Positions 1-8,577 are shown, numbered from the stretch's first letter. The stretch: 64,000 bases of DNA from Nostoc spongiaeforme FACHB-130 (GCF_014698475.1 NZ_JACJTB010000039.1:1-64000), one strand, 5' to 3'. Numbers and translations are program-made. Notes: generated from the letters alone by a model not told the origin.

Positions 1-144
<144 letters not shown>

Positions 145-183
145 GATTTGAAGAAATTCATCACTATCTGACTTTTCATTTCT

Positions 184-210
184 CCTCCGCTCTTGGGCGG
201 GGGATTTTTT
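184..210 (+). terminator. Rho-independent terminator of psbD
   Basis: A 7-bp stem (184-190 with 197-203, one G-U pair) and a 6-base loop are followed directly by six T. It sits 40 bases after the psbD stop, supporting monocistronic psbD transcription. Confidence 0.8.
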
Positions 211-346
211 ATATAAATTCTTTCTTCTTCAAACCACCACTATCTTTCTAAAATTAATGTGTTATATTGATTCAAGGTAAAAGCCCAGAGTAATTACTCT
301 GCCTTTTTGAAACTAAGTCCGCTTAGGCAACAAGGAGGTGATGCCC

Positions 347-418
347 ATGATAGAAAGTAGTAAACGCATGGGTCATCAGGTTGCAGTTAGCCGGCTGTGC
401 GCCGGGGCTGTTCTCTAA
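347..418 (+). CDS. Possible 23-residue peptide inside the structured RNA
   Basis: ATG at 347 lies 8 bases after AGGAGG, in a stretch (AAGGAGGTGAT, 332-342) complementary over 11 bases to the usual 3' end of 16S rRNA. This is far stronger than most ribosome binding sites in the window. The frame gives a 23-residue peptide with one Cys and a hydrophobic end (LCAGAVL), then TAA. The start codon is paired in hairpin A and free in structure B, so translation may be switched by folding, or the peptide may be a leader. An overlapping ATG at 341 is too close to the Shine-Dalgarno. Whether it is translated is unknown. Confidence 0.45.
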   Translation: MIESSKRMGHQVAVSRLCAGAVL

Positions 419-519
419 AGTTAGCCTTAGTTATATTGAGCAACTCAGTTAGCTCAGTTAACTAGGTAAGCCTGGGAGTTCCTCCCGGCAGTCTGGTTGC
501 AACCTGAAGACCCGCTAGA

Positions 520-569
520 CCGCTCTGACATTAGGTCAACAGACCTAATATCAGAGCGGATAGTTTTTT
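520..569 (+). terminator. Strong terminator of the structured RNA
   Basis: Arms 520-528 and 530-536 pair perfectly with 551-559 and 543-549 around a single C/A mismatch (16 bp in all). The loop is 6 bases and a T-run follows at 564-569. It separates the RNA unit from the pterin dehydratase gene. Confidence 0.85.
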
Positions 570-762
570 ATAAGTAATTTTTATTGCAGCTTGTCGGAAT
601 ACAGACTAGTACCGCTACGCGGAAGTCAAAAGTAAAAAAGCTTATATCAAAAGCTTTTCACAAGCTTTAAATGGTATCTTTATTTCCGCTGCGTTGTACT
701 GGCTGATCGAAATCAAGTATTTCAAAGTGTGCTGACAAAGATATCAACTAGGACTTTTTGGT

Positions 763-1044
763 ATGTCACAACTACTGACTGAAGCAGAAATTCGAGAATG
801 TGCCAACGGTTTGTCAGGTTGGACTGTTGCAGGTAATCAGTTACAGATCAGACGTACATTTAAAGATTTTGTGACAGCAATTGAATTTGTGAACAAATTA
901 GTCGAACCAGCAGAATTAGCTGGACATCATCCAGACATAGAAATTTCCTATAACAAAGTCAAAGTGACGCTCACCACACATGATGTAGGTGGATTAACCC
1001 AAAAAGACTTTGACTTAGCGGCTGTAATTTCTCAAATCAGTTAA
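763..1044 (+). CDS. Pterin-4a-carbinolamine dehydratase family protein
   Basis: A 93-residue protein of the PCD/DCoH family, close to the usual 90-120. The active-site signature is visible at about residues 51-65: ELAGHHPDIEISYNKV, with the adjacent His-His and the following Tyr. The family dehydrates 4a-hydroxytetrahydropterin in the cytoplasm. Cyanobacteria usually lack phenylalanine hydroxylase, so its role here is unclear; it may serve another pterin cofactor. The ATG at 763 is followed at once by a typical MSQLLTEAEI start. It lies 190 bases after the structured-RNA terminator and points toward the porin gene. Family assignment is sure, in vivo substrate is not. Confidence 0.93.
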   Translation: MSQLLTEAEIRECANGLSGWTVAGNQLQIRRTFKDFVTAIEFVNKLVEPAELAGHHPDIEISYNKVKVTLTTHDVGGLTQKDFDLAAVISQIS

Positions 1045-1184
1045 AACCCTTTGTCCGGCGACATCTAGGGAAGGCAAATTGTGGAATTAGCGGTGCAGGG
1101 AAAATTGAAATACCCTAAACCTTACTCTTGTCTAGAAAAGACACAGGTTAGATTGTGACAGTTTAGCAGGCGATCGCATCAAGC

Positions 1185-1212
1185 TTGTCATCTGCTGCAA
1201 ATGCTCTATAAT
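1185..1212 (+). promoter_or_regulatory. Candidate sigma-70-type promoter of the porin gene
   Basis: TTGTCA at 1185-1190 and a perfect TATAAT at 1207-1212 are 16 bp apart. Transcription would start near 1219 and leave a leader of about 190 nt before the porin ATG at 1413, long enough for post-transcriptional control. Confidence 0.55.
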
Positions 1213-1412
1213 AATAAGCTATAAAGGTATGTTTTTGTATAAGTTAATTACATCAATTTTTAACATTAAGTTAATCAGATGTTAGCTTTTCAAAAACTAA
1301 AATTGTAATAGTGGCACCATACCTCATTAACGAAATTCCCAAAAATATCGTATTTTTGAGAAGTAGTGCAACGAAACAATTCTCTATACAAGGTGTGAGG
1401 AGAAAAGTAAAA

Positions 1413-3149
1413 ATGTCTAATCTCTTGTGGAAATCACTCGTGGTTAGCCCCGCAGTTTTAGGAGCAACCCTACTCGTTTCGGCAACAGCGATTGCAGCTC
1501 CTAATGCCAGCACAGAAGTTTCAACAACTGAACAACCAGTTGCAGTAGAAGTTGCACAGCCAGAAATTGTGGCTCAAGCAGCACCTACCAACAACGACAG
1601 CAAAGTTTTAGACCAAGTTAACCGTTACAGCAACGAAGGTAAAACCAACAATTCGTTGTCTCAAGTAACTTCAGTATCTCAATTCTCTGACGTACAACCC
1701 ACTGACTGGGCATTCCAAGCACTACAGTCTTTGGTAGAACGTTACGGTTGTATTGCTGGTTATCCTAACGGTACTTATCGTGGTAATCGCGCTCTTACCC
1801 GTTATGAATTTGCAGCTGGTTTAAACGCTTGTTTAGACCGCGTTAACGAATTAATTGCTACAGCCACAGCAGATTTAGTAACCAAGCAAGATTTAGCAAC
1901 TTTACAAAGGTTACAAGAAGAATTTTCTGCTGAATTAGCAACCTTACGTGGTCGTGTAGATGCTTTAGAAGCACGCACTGCTGAATTAGAAGCTAATCAA
2001 TTTTCTACCACTACCAAACTCGTTGGTGAAGCAATTTTCGCTGTTAGCGATGTATTTGGCAGTAACAGTGGTGAACAAAACAATACTGTCTTTCAAGACA
2101 GAGTACGTCTAGGCTTACAAACCAGCTTCACTGGTAGAGACGTATTGACAACTCGTTTGACAGCTAGCAATGCAACAGCTTTTACTTTAGCTGACAACAA
2201 TAATGCTGCTATTGATAGCGCAGAGCCATTGCAAACTTATAACGTTGGTGGCAGTGGTGGTAACAGCGTTGTAGTAGACAGATTGACCTACGAAGCGCCC
2301 CTGGGTCCAGTGCAAGTTTACTTAGCTGCTGCTGGCGGTAAACACAGCCACTACACTGCTGTTAACAACCCCTACTTCTTTGACAAAACTGATGGTGGTA
2401 ATGGTGCATTATCCACCTTCTCCTCCGAGAACCCAATTTACCGCATCGGTGGTGGTGCAGGTATCGCCTTCAACATACCTTTTGGCCAAGGTGGCAGCAT
2501 TATCAAACCAAGTTCTATTACTGTAGGTTACTTAGCCTCAGAAGCTGACAGCCCAACCTCTGGTCAAGGTTTGTTCAATGGTAACTATGCAGCTTTAGGA
2601 CAATTGAACTTTGGTATTGGCGATCGCCTTGCAGTCGCTGCTACCTACGTCCACAGTTATAATGGCGCAGGTAGTGCTTTATTTGACAATGGTGAGCAAA
2701 ATAACATACCCACAGGTGTAGTAGGTACTAGTTTCGCCAATACACTTCCCAACGCATCTTCATCAAATTCCTATGGTTTGTCAGCAGCATTCAGACCTAG
2801 CGACAAACTATCTATCAGTGGTTTCATTTCTTACAGTGATGTCACTGGCTTTGGTGTAGGTGATGATAGAGAAGTTTGGAGCTACGGTGGTGGTATAGCA
2901 CTGCCTGACTTTGGTAAGAGAGGTAACGTTCTGGGTATTTTTGGAGGCGTTCAACCTTATTCTATTGGCCGATTCTCAGTCTCACAGGGTAATAACGATC
3001 TGCCATTCCAAGTTGAAGGCTTCTACAAATATCGCGTGTCTGACAACATTTCCATCACTCCTGGTGTAATCTGGTTGTCTTCTCCTGGCCAGAACGACAA
3101 CAATGACGACGCATTCATCGGTACTCTCAGAACAACCTTCACATTCTAA
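1413..3149 (+). CDS. SLH-domain OprB-type outer-membrane porin
   Basis: A 578-residue outer-membrane protein. The first 25-30 residues form a signal peptide (SLVVSPAVLGATLLVSATAIAA). A single SLH domain follows (FSDVQPTDWAFQALQSLVER and the YPNGTYRGNRALTRYEFAAGL segment), which anchors cyanobacterial porins to the cell wall. A short coiled coil (about residues 145-195) leads into a beta-barrel of the carbohydrate-selective OprB type, ending in an aromatic residue (TTFTF) as outer-membrane barrels do. The frame is open back to a GTG at 1311, but ATG 1413 has GAGGAG 9-10 bases upstream and begins the signal peptide, so it is the likely start. A strong terminator follows. Substrate is probably small solutes or sugars. 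Confidence 0.93.
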   Translation: MSNLLWKSLVVSPAVLGATLLVSATAIAAPNASTEVSTTEQPVAVEVAQPEIVAQAAPTNNDSKVLDQVNRYSNEGKTNNSLSQVTSVSQFSDVQPTDWAFQALQSLVERYGCIAGYPNGTYRGNRALTRYEFAAGLNACLDRVNELIATATADLVTKQDLATLQRLQEEFSAELATLRGRVDALEARTAELEANQFSTTTKLVGEAIFAVSDVFGSNSGEQNNTVFQDRVRLGLQTSFTGRDVLTTRLTASNATAFTLADNNNAAIDSAEPLQTYNVGGSGGNSVVVDRLTYEAPLGPVQVYLAAAGGKHSHYTAVNNPYFFDKTDGGNGALSTFSSENPIYRIGGGAGIAFNIPFGQGGSIIKPSSITVGYLASEADSPTSGQGLFNGNYAALGQLNFGIGDRLAVAATYVHSYNGAGSALFDNGEQNNIPTGVVGTSFANTLPNASSSNSYGLSAAFRPSDKLSISGFISYSDVTGFGVGDDREVWSYGGGIALPDFGKRGNVLGIFGGVQPYSIGRFSVSQGNNDLPFQVEGFYKYRVSDNISITPGVIWLSSPGQNDNNDDAFIGTLRTTFTF

Positions 3150-3189
3150 GAAGAAGTTGAAAATCTTGAGATAGCTTTCAAATAGTTCA

Positions 3190-3216
3190 CCCCGCCTCTA
3201 GGCGGGGTTTTTTGTT
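3190..3216 (+). terminator. Terminator of the porin gene
   Basis: CCCCGCC/GGCGGGG stem with a TCTA loop and six T, 40 bases after the porin stop. Confidence 0.88.
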
Positions 3217-3520
3217 GGCGACTTATCAAGTTTAGGACTATGGCAGTTCTTGCCTGATACCATTTCATGAAAAAAATGTTTTTTATTCTTTCCCCTTGCC
3301 TCCTGCTCCCCTGCGGTCTATTTGTATCAAATTTAAAGTGAAACAATATGCGCCGCAAGCGGCGAGGGAAGCGTTTACGTAAGCAAATGCGGGGTGGAGT
3401 TCTGACTTTAATACAAGCAAGTAAGAACTGCTATAATCATAAGAAAAATTAATAATCCTTAATAGTCTGCACTACTAAGGATTTCTCAAAAATGAAAATA
3501 CTCACAATTCAAACCGTCTC
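3217..3520. other. Intergenic stretch, no gene seen
   Basis: Contains C-rich low-complexity sequence near 3290-3320 and a GC-rich palindromic patch near 3350-3400 (GCCGCAAGCGGC), both typical of dispersed cyanobacterial intergenic repeats. No coding signal. Confidence 0.5.
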
Positions 3521-4039
3521 TTAAAAATCATCTAGAAACTGACTGAGACGACTAATCACAGGGTCAACATCTTCAGGAGGTGTAGTAGCGTAGGTAGTGT
3601 TAACCATTTCCATTGCTGGGACTGTTGACACTACAGGCGCTGGCGCTGGTGAAGTTGGAGGCTGATGGTGGATAATCTGCGGTCGCTCTGTCACCAAAAT
3701 TGCTAGATGCGCCATTTGTTGCGTGAGTTGCACAATATGGCGTTCCATCGCCTCCAAACGATTCGATTCTTTAGCGAAAAAACGTTCCTCTAGGTCAGCC
3801 ACTTGGCGTTGCAGTTCATCGATTTTCTGTTCAACCGACTCTGCGGCTATTGGTTTGGAAGCAGGTTTAACAGATTCCGGGACACATAAAAATTGCCATA
3901 GGGCTTCTTTACAGAGGTCGCTAAAAGTCTTGTCTGGTTGAGGCTCTAAATGGCTTTCTACCAGCGACAACAAGCTTTCATCTGCAACTTCTGGGTTGAA
4001 CGTCACCGATTTAACTACTTTTTTTGACCATTGGAACAT
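3521..4039 (-). CDS. Ribbon-helix-helix-like partner of the ParM homologue (ParR-like)
   Basis: A 172-residue protein. The N-terminal 50 residues (KSVTFNPEVADESLLSLVES, then TFSDLCKEALWQFL) have the pattern of a short beta strand and two helices seen in ribbon-helix-helix DNA-binding proteins. Residues 65-110 form a charged coiled coil, followed by a Pro-rich linker and an acidic C-terminus (SRLSQFLDDF). It starts 5 bases after the ParM-like stop on the same strand, so the two are surely co-transcribed. That gene order matches plasmid ParM-ParR partition systems, in which ParR binds the centromere and caps the filament. Sequence similarity to known ParR cannot be judged here, so the name rests on context and the N-terminal pattern. 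Confidence 0.6.
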   Translation of the reverse strand: MFQWSKKVVKSVTFNPEVADESLLSLVESHLEPQPDKTFSDLCKEALWQFLCVPESVKPASKPIAAESVEQKIDELQRQVADLEERFFAKESNRLEAMERHIVQLTQQMAHLAILVTERPQIIHHQPPTSPAPAPVVSTVPAMEMVNTTYATTPPEDVDPVISRLSQFLDDF

Positions 4040-4044
4040 TGACT

Positions 4045-5193
4045 TTAAGACCTAGCAGCGCGAACGGCGGATAATTGCGCCTCTCCATAAATATACTGCC
4101 CCAAGGCGTTAGCTTGGCGAGATGGTGCAGCTAGATGGGCGTTGATTTGAGCATCTTTTAACAGACGTTGCACATCTTCCCAGAAGAATTCGCCGCCGCC
4201 GCCTGTGATAATCACATCAGTCACACGCTCAGGTAGCCAAGCGAGGACACGGCTGCAAATATCACGGGAAAACATCTCAATCAAGTTGGGGAGAAAATCA
4301 TCCAGGTTGGCAGGCTTGCTAGAGCCTTTAGGACGATAGAAACGTTCTCCTCTAGGTTTGTTGACCGCAGAAATGAGTGCTAGAGATTGGCTGTCTGCGC
4401 CTTCAATTTCTTTCGCTACCATTTCGTAGAATTTGCTCATCCCAAAATCTTCACTCTTAGAAGCACCACGAGCAAAGCGGAAGTTATCTACCATCAACAA
4501 ATCGATGGTTTGATGTCCAATATCGACAATAGCGGCTGATACTTTGGTAAAGTCAGGGCTGCCTGCACCTTTTTTGGGTTGAGCTTCACACCAAAGAAGA
4601 CTACCGTAACCTTCAGGCATTACCCAAACTTTATTGATGTTGAGAGAGACACTTTCGCCTCTAAAATTCATTACGTGAGGGCCAGTCAGCTGACTGATGA
4701 TCTGGGCTTTTTCTTTTTCAAACTGCTCTAAAGAGAGGAAGGGTAGACCCAGGACGATGGAAATTTCGTCTTTTAGCTTGAAGTAGCCAGCACAAGCTAA
4801 AACTTTAGCCAATGCGTCTTCTACCTTAGATTTACCAACTCCGAGGTTTGCGCCAAAATCGGCGGCGAGTTGACCGACTGCATAGCCACTGCCTTGATAC
4901 TCCAGCCACAAATCCATTAAAGGATCTGTCGCACGGGCTTCAAAAATACCTCCCCGGACTTCTTCCATTGACATTTGTTTGACATTGGCGGGGATGAAAA
5001 CCACATTACCGGGTTCGCGGCTGACAGAAGTCTTGGTTGATGTTCTGCCTAAGTCCACACTGAGAATAGCCTTGCCAGAACTGCCATTTGGTTTAACAGC
5101 AGGAGCAGCATTAATTGGGGTAGCGGCTGAAACCCGGTTGAGCGGGATAGCAGCAGCATTCATTGGGGTAGCGGCGGAAGGTTGGTCTGTCAT
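4045..5193 (-). CDS. ParM/StbA-like actin-family ATPase
   Basis: A 382-residue protein with the actin/Hsp70 nucleotide fold. Phosphate 1 is SVDLGRTSTKTSV near residue 45, phosphate 2 is AAIVDIGHQTIDLLMV near 225, and the adenosine motif is VIITGGGGEFF near 325. The length and late Gly-rich motif fit ParM-like proteins, which form dynamic filaments that move DNA. The first 40 residues are a low-complexity Ala/Pro/Asn extension. ATG 5193 has AGGAG 6 bases upstream and is preferred over a TTG 30 bases further out. The ribbon-helix-helix partner follows immediately. No replication gene is nearby, so this is a chromosomal copy; cargo is unknown. Confidence 0.82.
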   Translation of the reverse strand: MTDQPSAATPMNAAAIPLNRVSAATPINAAPAVKPNGSSGKAILSVDLGRTSTKTSVSREPGNVVFIPANVKQMSMEEVRGGIFEARATDPLMDLWLEYQGSGYAVGQLAADFGANLGVGKSKVEDALAKVLACAGYFKLKDEISIVLGLPFLSLEQFEKEKAQIISQLTGPHVMNFRGESVSLNINKVWVMPEGYGSLLWCEAQPKKGAGSPDFTKVSAAIVDIGHQTIDLLMVDNFRFARGASKSEDFGMSKFYEMVAKEIEGADSQSLALISAVNKPRGERFYRPKGSSKPANLDDFLPNLIEMFSRDICSRVLAWLPERVTDVIITGGGGEFFWEDVQRLLKDAQINAHLAAPSRQANALGQYIYGEAQLSAVRAARS

Positions 5194-5304
5194 GAAAGCT
5201 CCTAGTCCTTTCTTAACTGTCAAAATTTAACTTGCTCATCTTACATACAAACATGCGAGATACCAAAAATTCTAGGTTTCGTCAAGTGTAGCTAAAAATA
5301 CGCC

Positions 5305-5339
5305 TAATGCTGATTTAGGCGATCGCAAATTCAGCATTA
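5305..5339. repeat. Inverted repeat centred on a HIP1 site upstream of the ParM-like gene
   Basis: TAATGCTGA at 5305-5313 and its complement at 5331-5339 flank GCGATCGC. It lies about 110 bp upstream of the ATG and could be an operator or centromere-like site. The tandem direct repeats typical of plasmid parC sites are not seen. Confidence 0.4.
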
Positions 5340-5416
5340 TTTGGCATAGTGTAGGCGAATTTTTACCAGATGTAACCCCCCAACTTTAAATAAACTTTAA
5401 ATCAGGGTGGTGTATT

Positions 5417-6031
5417 TTAGTGTCTAGTCCGTTTTTGCCTACGCTTGAGTATCCAGACCACAAATGCCAAAACCAAAGTCCCAAGCACAATTTTTGATAC
5501 TGGGGCAAGGTACTTGTCCACAAGTTCATACTGGCTACCCAAAATATACCCTGAGTATGTTAACAAACCTACCCAGGCAGCACTACCCAAGGTTGTATAA
5601 AATAAAAATGGTAGCAGAGGCATATTGCTAATGCCTGCTGGTACGGAAATCAATGTACGGATTCCTGGTACAAGACGACCAATTAACACTGCTTTGCTAC
5701 CTTGAGAATCAAACCAATGCTTTGCTTTGGTAATATCTTTGCTGGATATGGTTAACCACTTACCGTACTGATCCGCCCATCGTTTTAGGCGTTGTTCGCC
5801 CAAAAACTTACCAGGATAGTACCACACAAGTGCGCCAGCTACAGAACCTACAAGTCCGGCAAAAAAGACTCCAATAATATTTAATCGGTCTGGTGTTGCC
5901 CTAGCGGTAAATCCTGCCAGTGGCATAATTAATTCTGAGGGAATCGGGGGAAACAGGTTCTCTACGAACATTAACAGCGCAATTCCTACGTATCCCAAGG
6001 AATTGATTGTATTAGTAATCCATTCGAGCAT
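5417..6031 (-). CDS. DedA family membrane protein
   Basis: A 204-residue integral membrane protein, the usual DedA size. Both family motifs are present: ENLFPPIPSELIMPLAGF near residue 25 and GRLVPGIRTLISVPAG near 120, with the conserved Arg and Pro residues of the re-entrant loops. Four to five hydrophobic segments follow, and the tail is basic (KRRQKRTRH). DedA proteins are proposed phospholipid (undecaprenyl-phosphate or PE) flippases of the inner membrane. ATG 6031 has AGGA 10 bases upstream. It stands alone between the ParM-like gene and the oxidoreductase, all on the same strand. Confidence 0.92.
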   Translation of the reverse strand: MLEWITNTINSLGYVGIALLMFVENLFPPIPSELIMPLAGFTARATPDRLNIIGVFFAGLVGSVAGALVWYYPGKFLGEQRLKRWADQYGKWLTISSKDITKAKHWFDSQGSKAVLIGRLVPGIRTLISVPAGISNMPLLPFLFYTTLGSAAWVGLLTYSGYILGSQYELVDKYLAPVSKIVLGTLVLAFVVWILKRRQKRTRH

Positions 6032-6197
6032 TGAATATATTCCTAAAATTGCGGCACTGGTTTGTTTGCCTAATCTAGCGTTAATCTTCTTAAAACTTTA
6101 CTAATGATCCGTAATCTCTGGGGAGATGATTAGCCAAATTTTAGGGGCGTAAAGATTACGCCCCTAAGTATTTTATGTATTCAATTGAACAGAACTA

Positions 6198-7277
6198 TTA
6201 GATTGTGGACGTTAAGGATTGAACTCTCGATTCCGATTGCCAGTCTAATGGGTTGAATACTCTATCTTCTAAAGCCATTTGCTCAATTAAACTAGCTAGT
6301 CTCAGAGCTTTTAAAGCTTGCTCACCACCAACGGAAGGTTGATTACCACCGTGAACACAGTTGACAAAATGCTCTAGTTCTGCACTCAAAGGTTGAATAT
6401 TGGTGGTAGAGACTTTTTCGATCAAACCATCTTGTCTGTAAAGTAACTGACGACTGTCGGTTAAATTGGTGGTTGTTTGGCGATGAACCAGAATTTCGTT
6501 CTTGAGAAAATCTGCTTCTGTGAAGGAGTTTTTGCAATGAGCAACAATGCGCCGAATTTTTTTGTGAGTGACTTTACTGGCTGTCAGCGTAGCAACAATG
6601 CCATTGGCAAATCCCAAGGTAGCTGTTACGTAATCTAAATAACCAGAATCTAAAGCACGAGTACCACTGGCTGTCAGTTTGACAACCGGAGAGGCGGCTA
6701 GTTCTAGCATTAAGTCAATGTCGTGGATCATTAAATCCAGCACGACGGAAACATCATTGGCACGATGGGAGTAAGGACTCATGCGGTGAGCTTCCAGCGC
6801 CAGCAATTCTTCGGTTTTCAGGACTTTGCTAAGTTCTTGAAATGCAGGATTGAATCGCTCGATATGACCTACTTGTAAAATGCACCCTGATTCTGCGGCT
6901 GCATTGACTAGGGATTCTGCTTCCGAAATACTAGCAGCGATCGGCTTTTCAATTAAAACGTGAATTCCTGCTAATAGGCAATTAATCCCCACGGCATAAT
7001 GCAGGCGAGTCGGTACGGCGATGCAAACTGCTTCCACATGGGGTAGCAAGTCGCAATAATCTTCAAAAAAACGCACCTTGTATTTGCTGGCGGTTTCTAA
7101 GCCTCGTTCAACATTGATATCTGCCACACCGACTAGTTCAACATCTTTCATTGAACTCAAGACGCGGGCATGATGTTGTCCCATGTTACCCACCCCGACT
7201 ACACCCACGCGAATCGGTCGTGGCTGATTGCGCTGTGTGTATGAATTTGATTCTGCCACTGACATGCTATTTTGCAC
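6198..7277 (-). CDS. Gfo/Idh/MocA family NAD(P)-dependent oxidoreductase
   Basis: About 359 residues. The N-terminal Rossmann fold has VGVVGVGNMGQHHARVL, and the family motif EKPIA is clear (IHVLIEKPIAAS). The C-terminal substrate domain carries the HDIDLMLEL motif with a conserved His-Asp. Members oxidise or reduce sugars and related polyols, or act as biliverdin reductase-like enzymes; the substrate cannot be read from sequence. The frame is open to an ATG at 7328. I prefer the GTG at 7277 because GAGGAGA lies at the right distance upstream; the ATG at 7265 is also possible. Confidence 0.85.
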   Translation of the reverse strand: MQNSMSVAESNSYTQRNQPRPIRVGVVGVGNMGQHHARVLSSMKDVELVGVADINVERGLETASKYKVRFFEDYCDLLPHVEAVCIAVPTRLHYAVGINCLLAGIHVLIEKPIAASISEAESLVNAAAESGCILQVGHIERFNPAFQELSKVLKTEELLALEAHRMSPYSHRANDVSVVLDLMIHDIDLMLELAASPVVKLTASGTRALDSGYLDYVTATLGFANGIVATLTASKVTHKKIRRIVAHCKNSFTEADFLKNEILVHRQTTTNLTDSRQLLYRQDGLIEKVSTTNIQPLSAELEHFVNCVHGGNQPSVGGEQALKALRLASLIEQMALEDRVFNPLDWQSESRVQSLTSTI

Positions 7278-7773
7278 TATTGTTCTCTCCTCAACCACCA
7301 AATTTAGAGACGCTGCGGCCGTTGGCAATTATACTGAACAGCCAGTTATGATCCGTCTAAAACCATCCAGATGGTAACATAGAGGCTCTGTTTATGAAGA
7401 ATTTCAAAGTTTGCGATAGTTCCCGCAATCTGGCTGTCTTTTTTCTGTTCAGTTCTAAATCAATCAGGTTTTTGCTCTTAACACAATAGCTAATGTGTTT
7501 TTTTATTAACTTTAAACACAAAATCAATTTTTAGTGAAAATTTCTCAATCTTAGTCAGAGTATTGGATACCAGGAAATTTACCATCTTAATAACGTTGTA
7601 AATAAATAATTTTCCTGTCAGTAAAATTACAAAAATAGCTACCATCGCACTTCAAGAATAGTCCAGTTTATAAACTGGTACAGTATGGAAAAAAATCGAG
7701 TGGTTGGGCTGGCTGACAGTTTTTTTAATTATGATGTTTTGGCAATGAGAAATCTTAAAAATTGGCAGCTAAG
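7278..7773. other. Intergenic stretch between divergent genes
   Basis: AT-rich, about 500 bases, with promoters expected for both flanking genes but no confident -35/-10 pair. A preQ1 riboswitch, common near queuosine genes elsewhere, was looked for and not seen. Confidence 0.4.
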
Positions 7774-8469
7774 ATGAAAGCCGTAATTTTGTTGTCTGGA
7801 GGATTAGACTCTTCTACTGTACTTTATCAAGCCAAAGCAGATGGTTGTGAGTGCTACGCAATTTCTTTTGATTATCAACAGCGACATCGCCGAGAGTTAA
7901 ACTCAGCCATGCTGGTGGCGCAAACTGCTGGTGTAGAAGAACACCAAGTGGTGAATTTTGACTTACGCAAGTGGGGTGGTTCAGCACTGACAGATGAAAA
8001 AATCGATGTTCCCCAAGCACGTTCCCTGGAGGAAATGTCACAAAATATTCCTATAACCTACGTACCTGCACGGAACACGATATTTTTAAGTTTTGCTTTG
8101 GGCTATGCGGAAGCGATCGCAGCTGAACGTGTGTACATTGGTGTGAATGCCTTGGATTATTCCGGCTATCCTGATTGTCGTCCCGACTACATCCAGGCAA
8201 TGCAAGAAGTTTTTCGCTTGGGAACCAAGCAAGGACGAGAAGGTAATGCAACTGCGATCATTGCCCCTTTAATTCATCTCAAAAAAACCGAAATCATCCA
8301 GCTTGGTAACAAATTAGGCGTTCCTTGGCACTTAACTTGGTCTTGCTATAGCGGTGGTGATATTGCCTGTGGAGTCTGTGATTCTTGCCGCTTGCGACTG
8401 GCAGCTTTTGAAGAACTCGGATTACAAGATCCACTGGCTTATGCGGCGGGAGTGGGGAGTAGGGAGTAG
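7774..8469 (+). CDS. queC: 7-cyano-7-deazaguanine synthase QueC
   Basis: A 231-residue cytoplasmic enzyme that makes preQ0 from 7-carboxy-7-deazaguanine, ammonia and ATP in queuosine biosynthesis. The PP-loop is the N-terminal LLSGGLDSSTVL. The zinc-binding cysteines are near the C-terminus (WSCYSGGDIACGVCDSCRLR). ATG 7774 starts the conserved MKAVILLSGG; the frame is open to a TTG at 7762. The last residues (VGSRE) and the TAG are encoded by a GGGAGTA-type intergenic repeat, so the C-terminal tail appears to have been replaced by repeat sequence. The conserved core ends before it. Confidence 0.95.
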   Translation: MKAVILLSGGLDSSTVLYQAKADGCECYAISFDYQQRHRRELNSAMLVAQTAGVEEHQVVNFDLRKWGGSALTDEKIDVPQARSLEEMSQNIPITYVPARNTIFLSFALGYAEAIAAERVYIGVNALDYSGYPDCRPDYIQAMQEVFRLGTKQGREGNATAIIAPLIHLKKTEIIQLGNKLGVPWHLTWSCYSGGDIACGVCDSCRLRLAAFEELGLQDPLAYAAGVGSRE

Positions 8470-8577
8470 GGAGTGAGTGAGGGGGTAGACAAGGTTGAGA
8501 GGTAAGGTATAAATCTTGCTTCCTTTTCTCCCTTGTCCCCCTGGTCTCCCTTATCCTCCTTGTCTCCCTTCCTCCTC
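8450..8577. repeat. GGGAGTA-type low-complexity tract
   Basis: Three GGGAGTA(G) units at 8454-8474, then a C/T-rich stretch of CTCCCTTGTC units up to 8577. This is a purine tract followed by its loose complement, able to fold into a weak hairpin between convergent queC and the CNNM-like gene. Confidence 0.6.

Larger units (their letters stand above)
275..569 (+). ncRNA. Structured RNA locus of unknown family, with alternative folds
   Basis: No gene explains this segment, yet it is dense in strong pairing. A palindromic hairpin lies at 279-308 (core 286-301). Hairpin A pairs 339-349 with 367-378 and buries the start codon of a tiny ORF. Outer stem B pairs 370-374 and 377-385 with 498-506 and 509-513 (14 bp around a 2x2 internal loop) and encloses hairpins 391-405 and 472-488. 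A and B share bases 370-378, so they cannot form together. A long hairpin plus T-run at 520-569 ends the unit. A weak -10-like TATATT is at 263-268; no clear -35 is seen. I do not recognise 6S, tmRNA, RNase P, SRP or a known riboswitch. The exact 5' end is a guess. Confidence 0.6.

Noticed and set aside
3146-3358. 70-codon minus-strand frame after the porin
   Set aside because: It lies over the porin terminator and low-complexity sequence; no start signal.
7329-7761. PreQ1 riboswitch before queC
   Set aside because: The region has no matching aptamer pattern.
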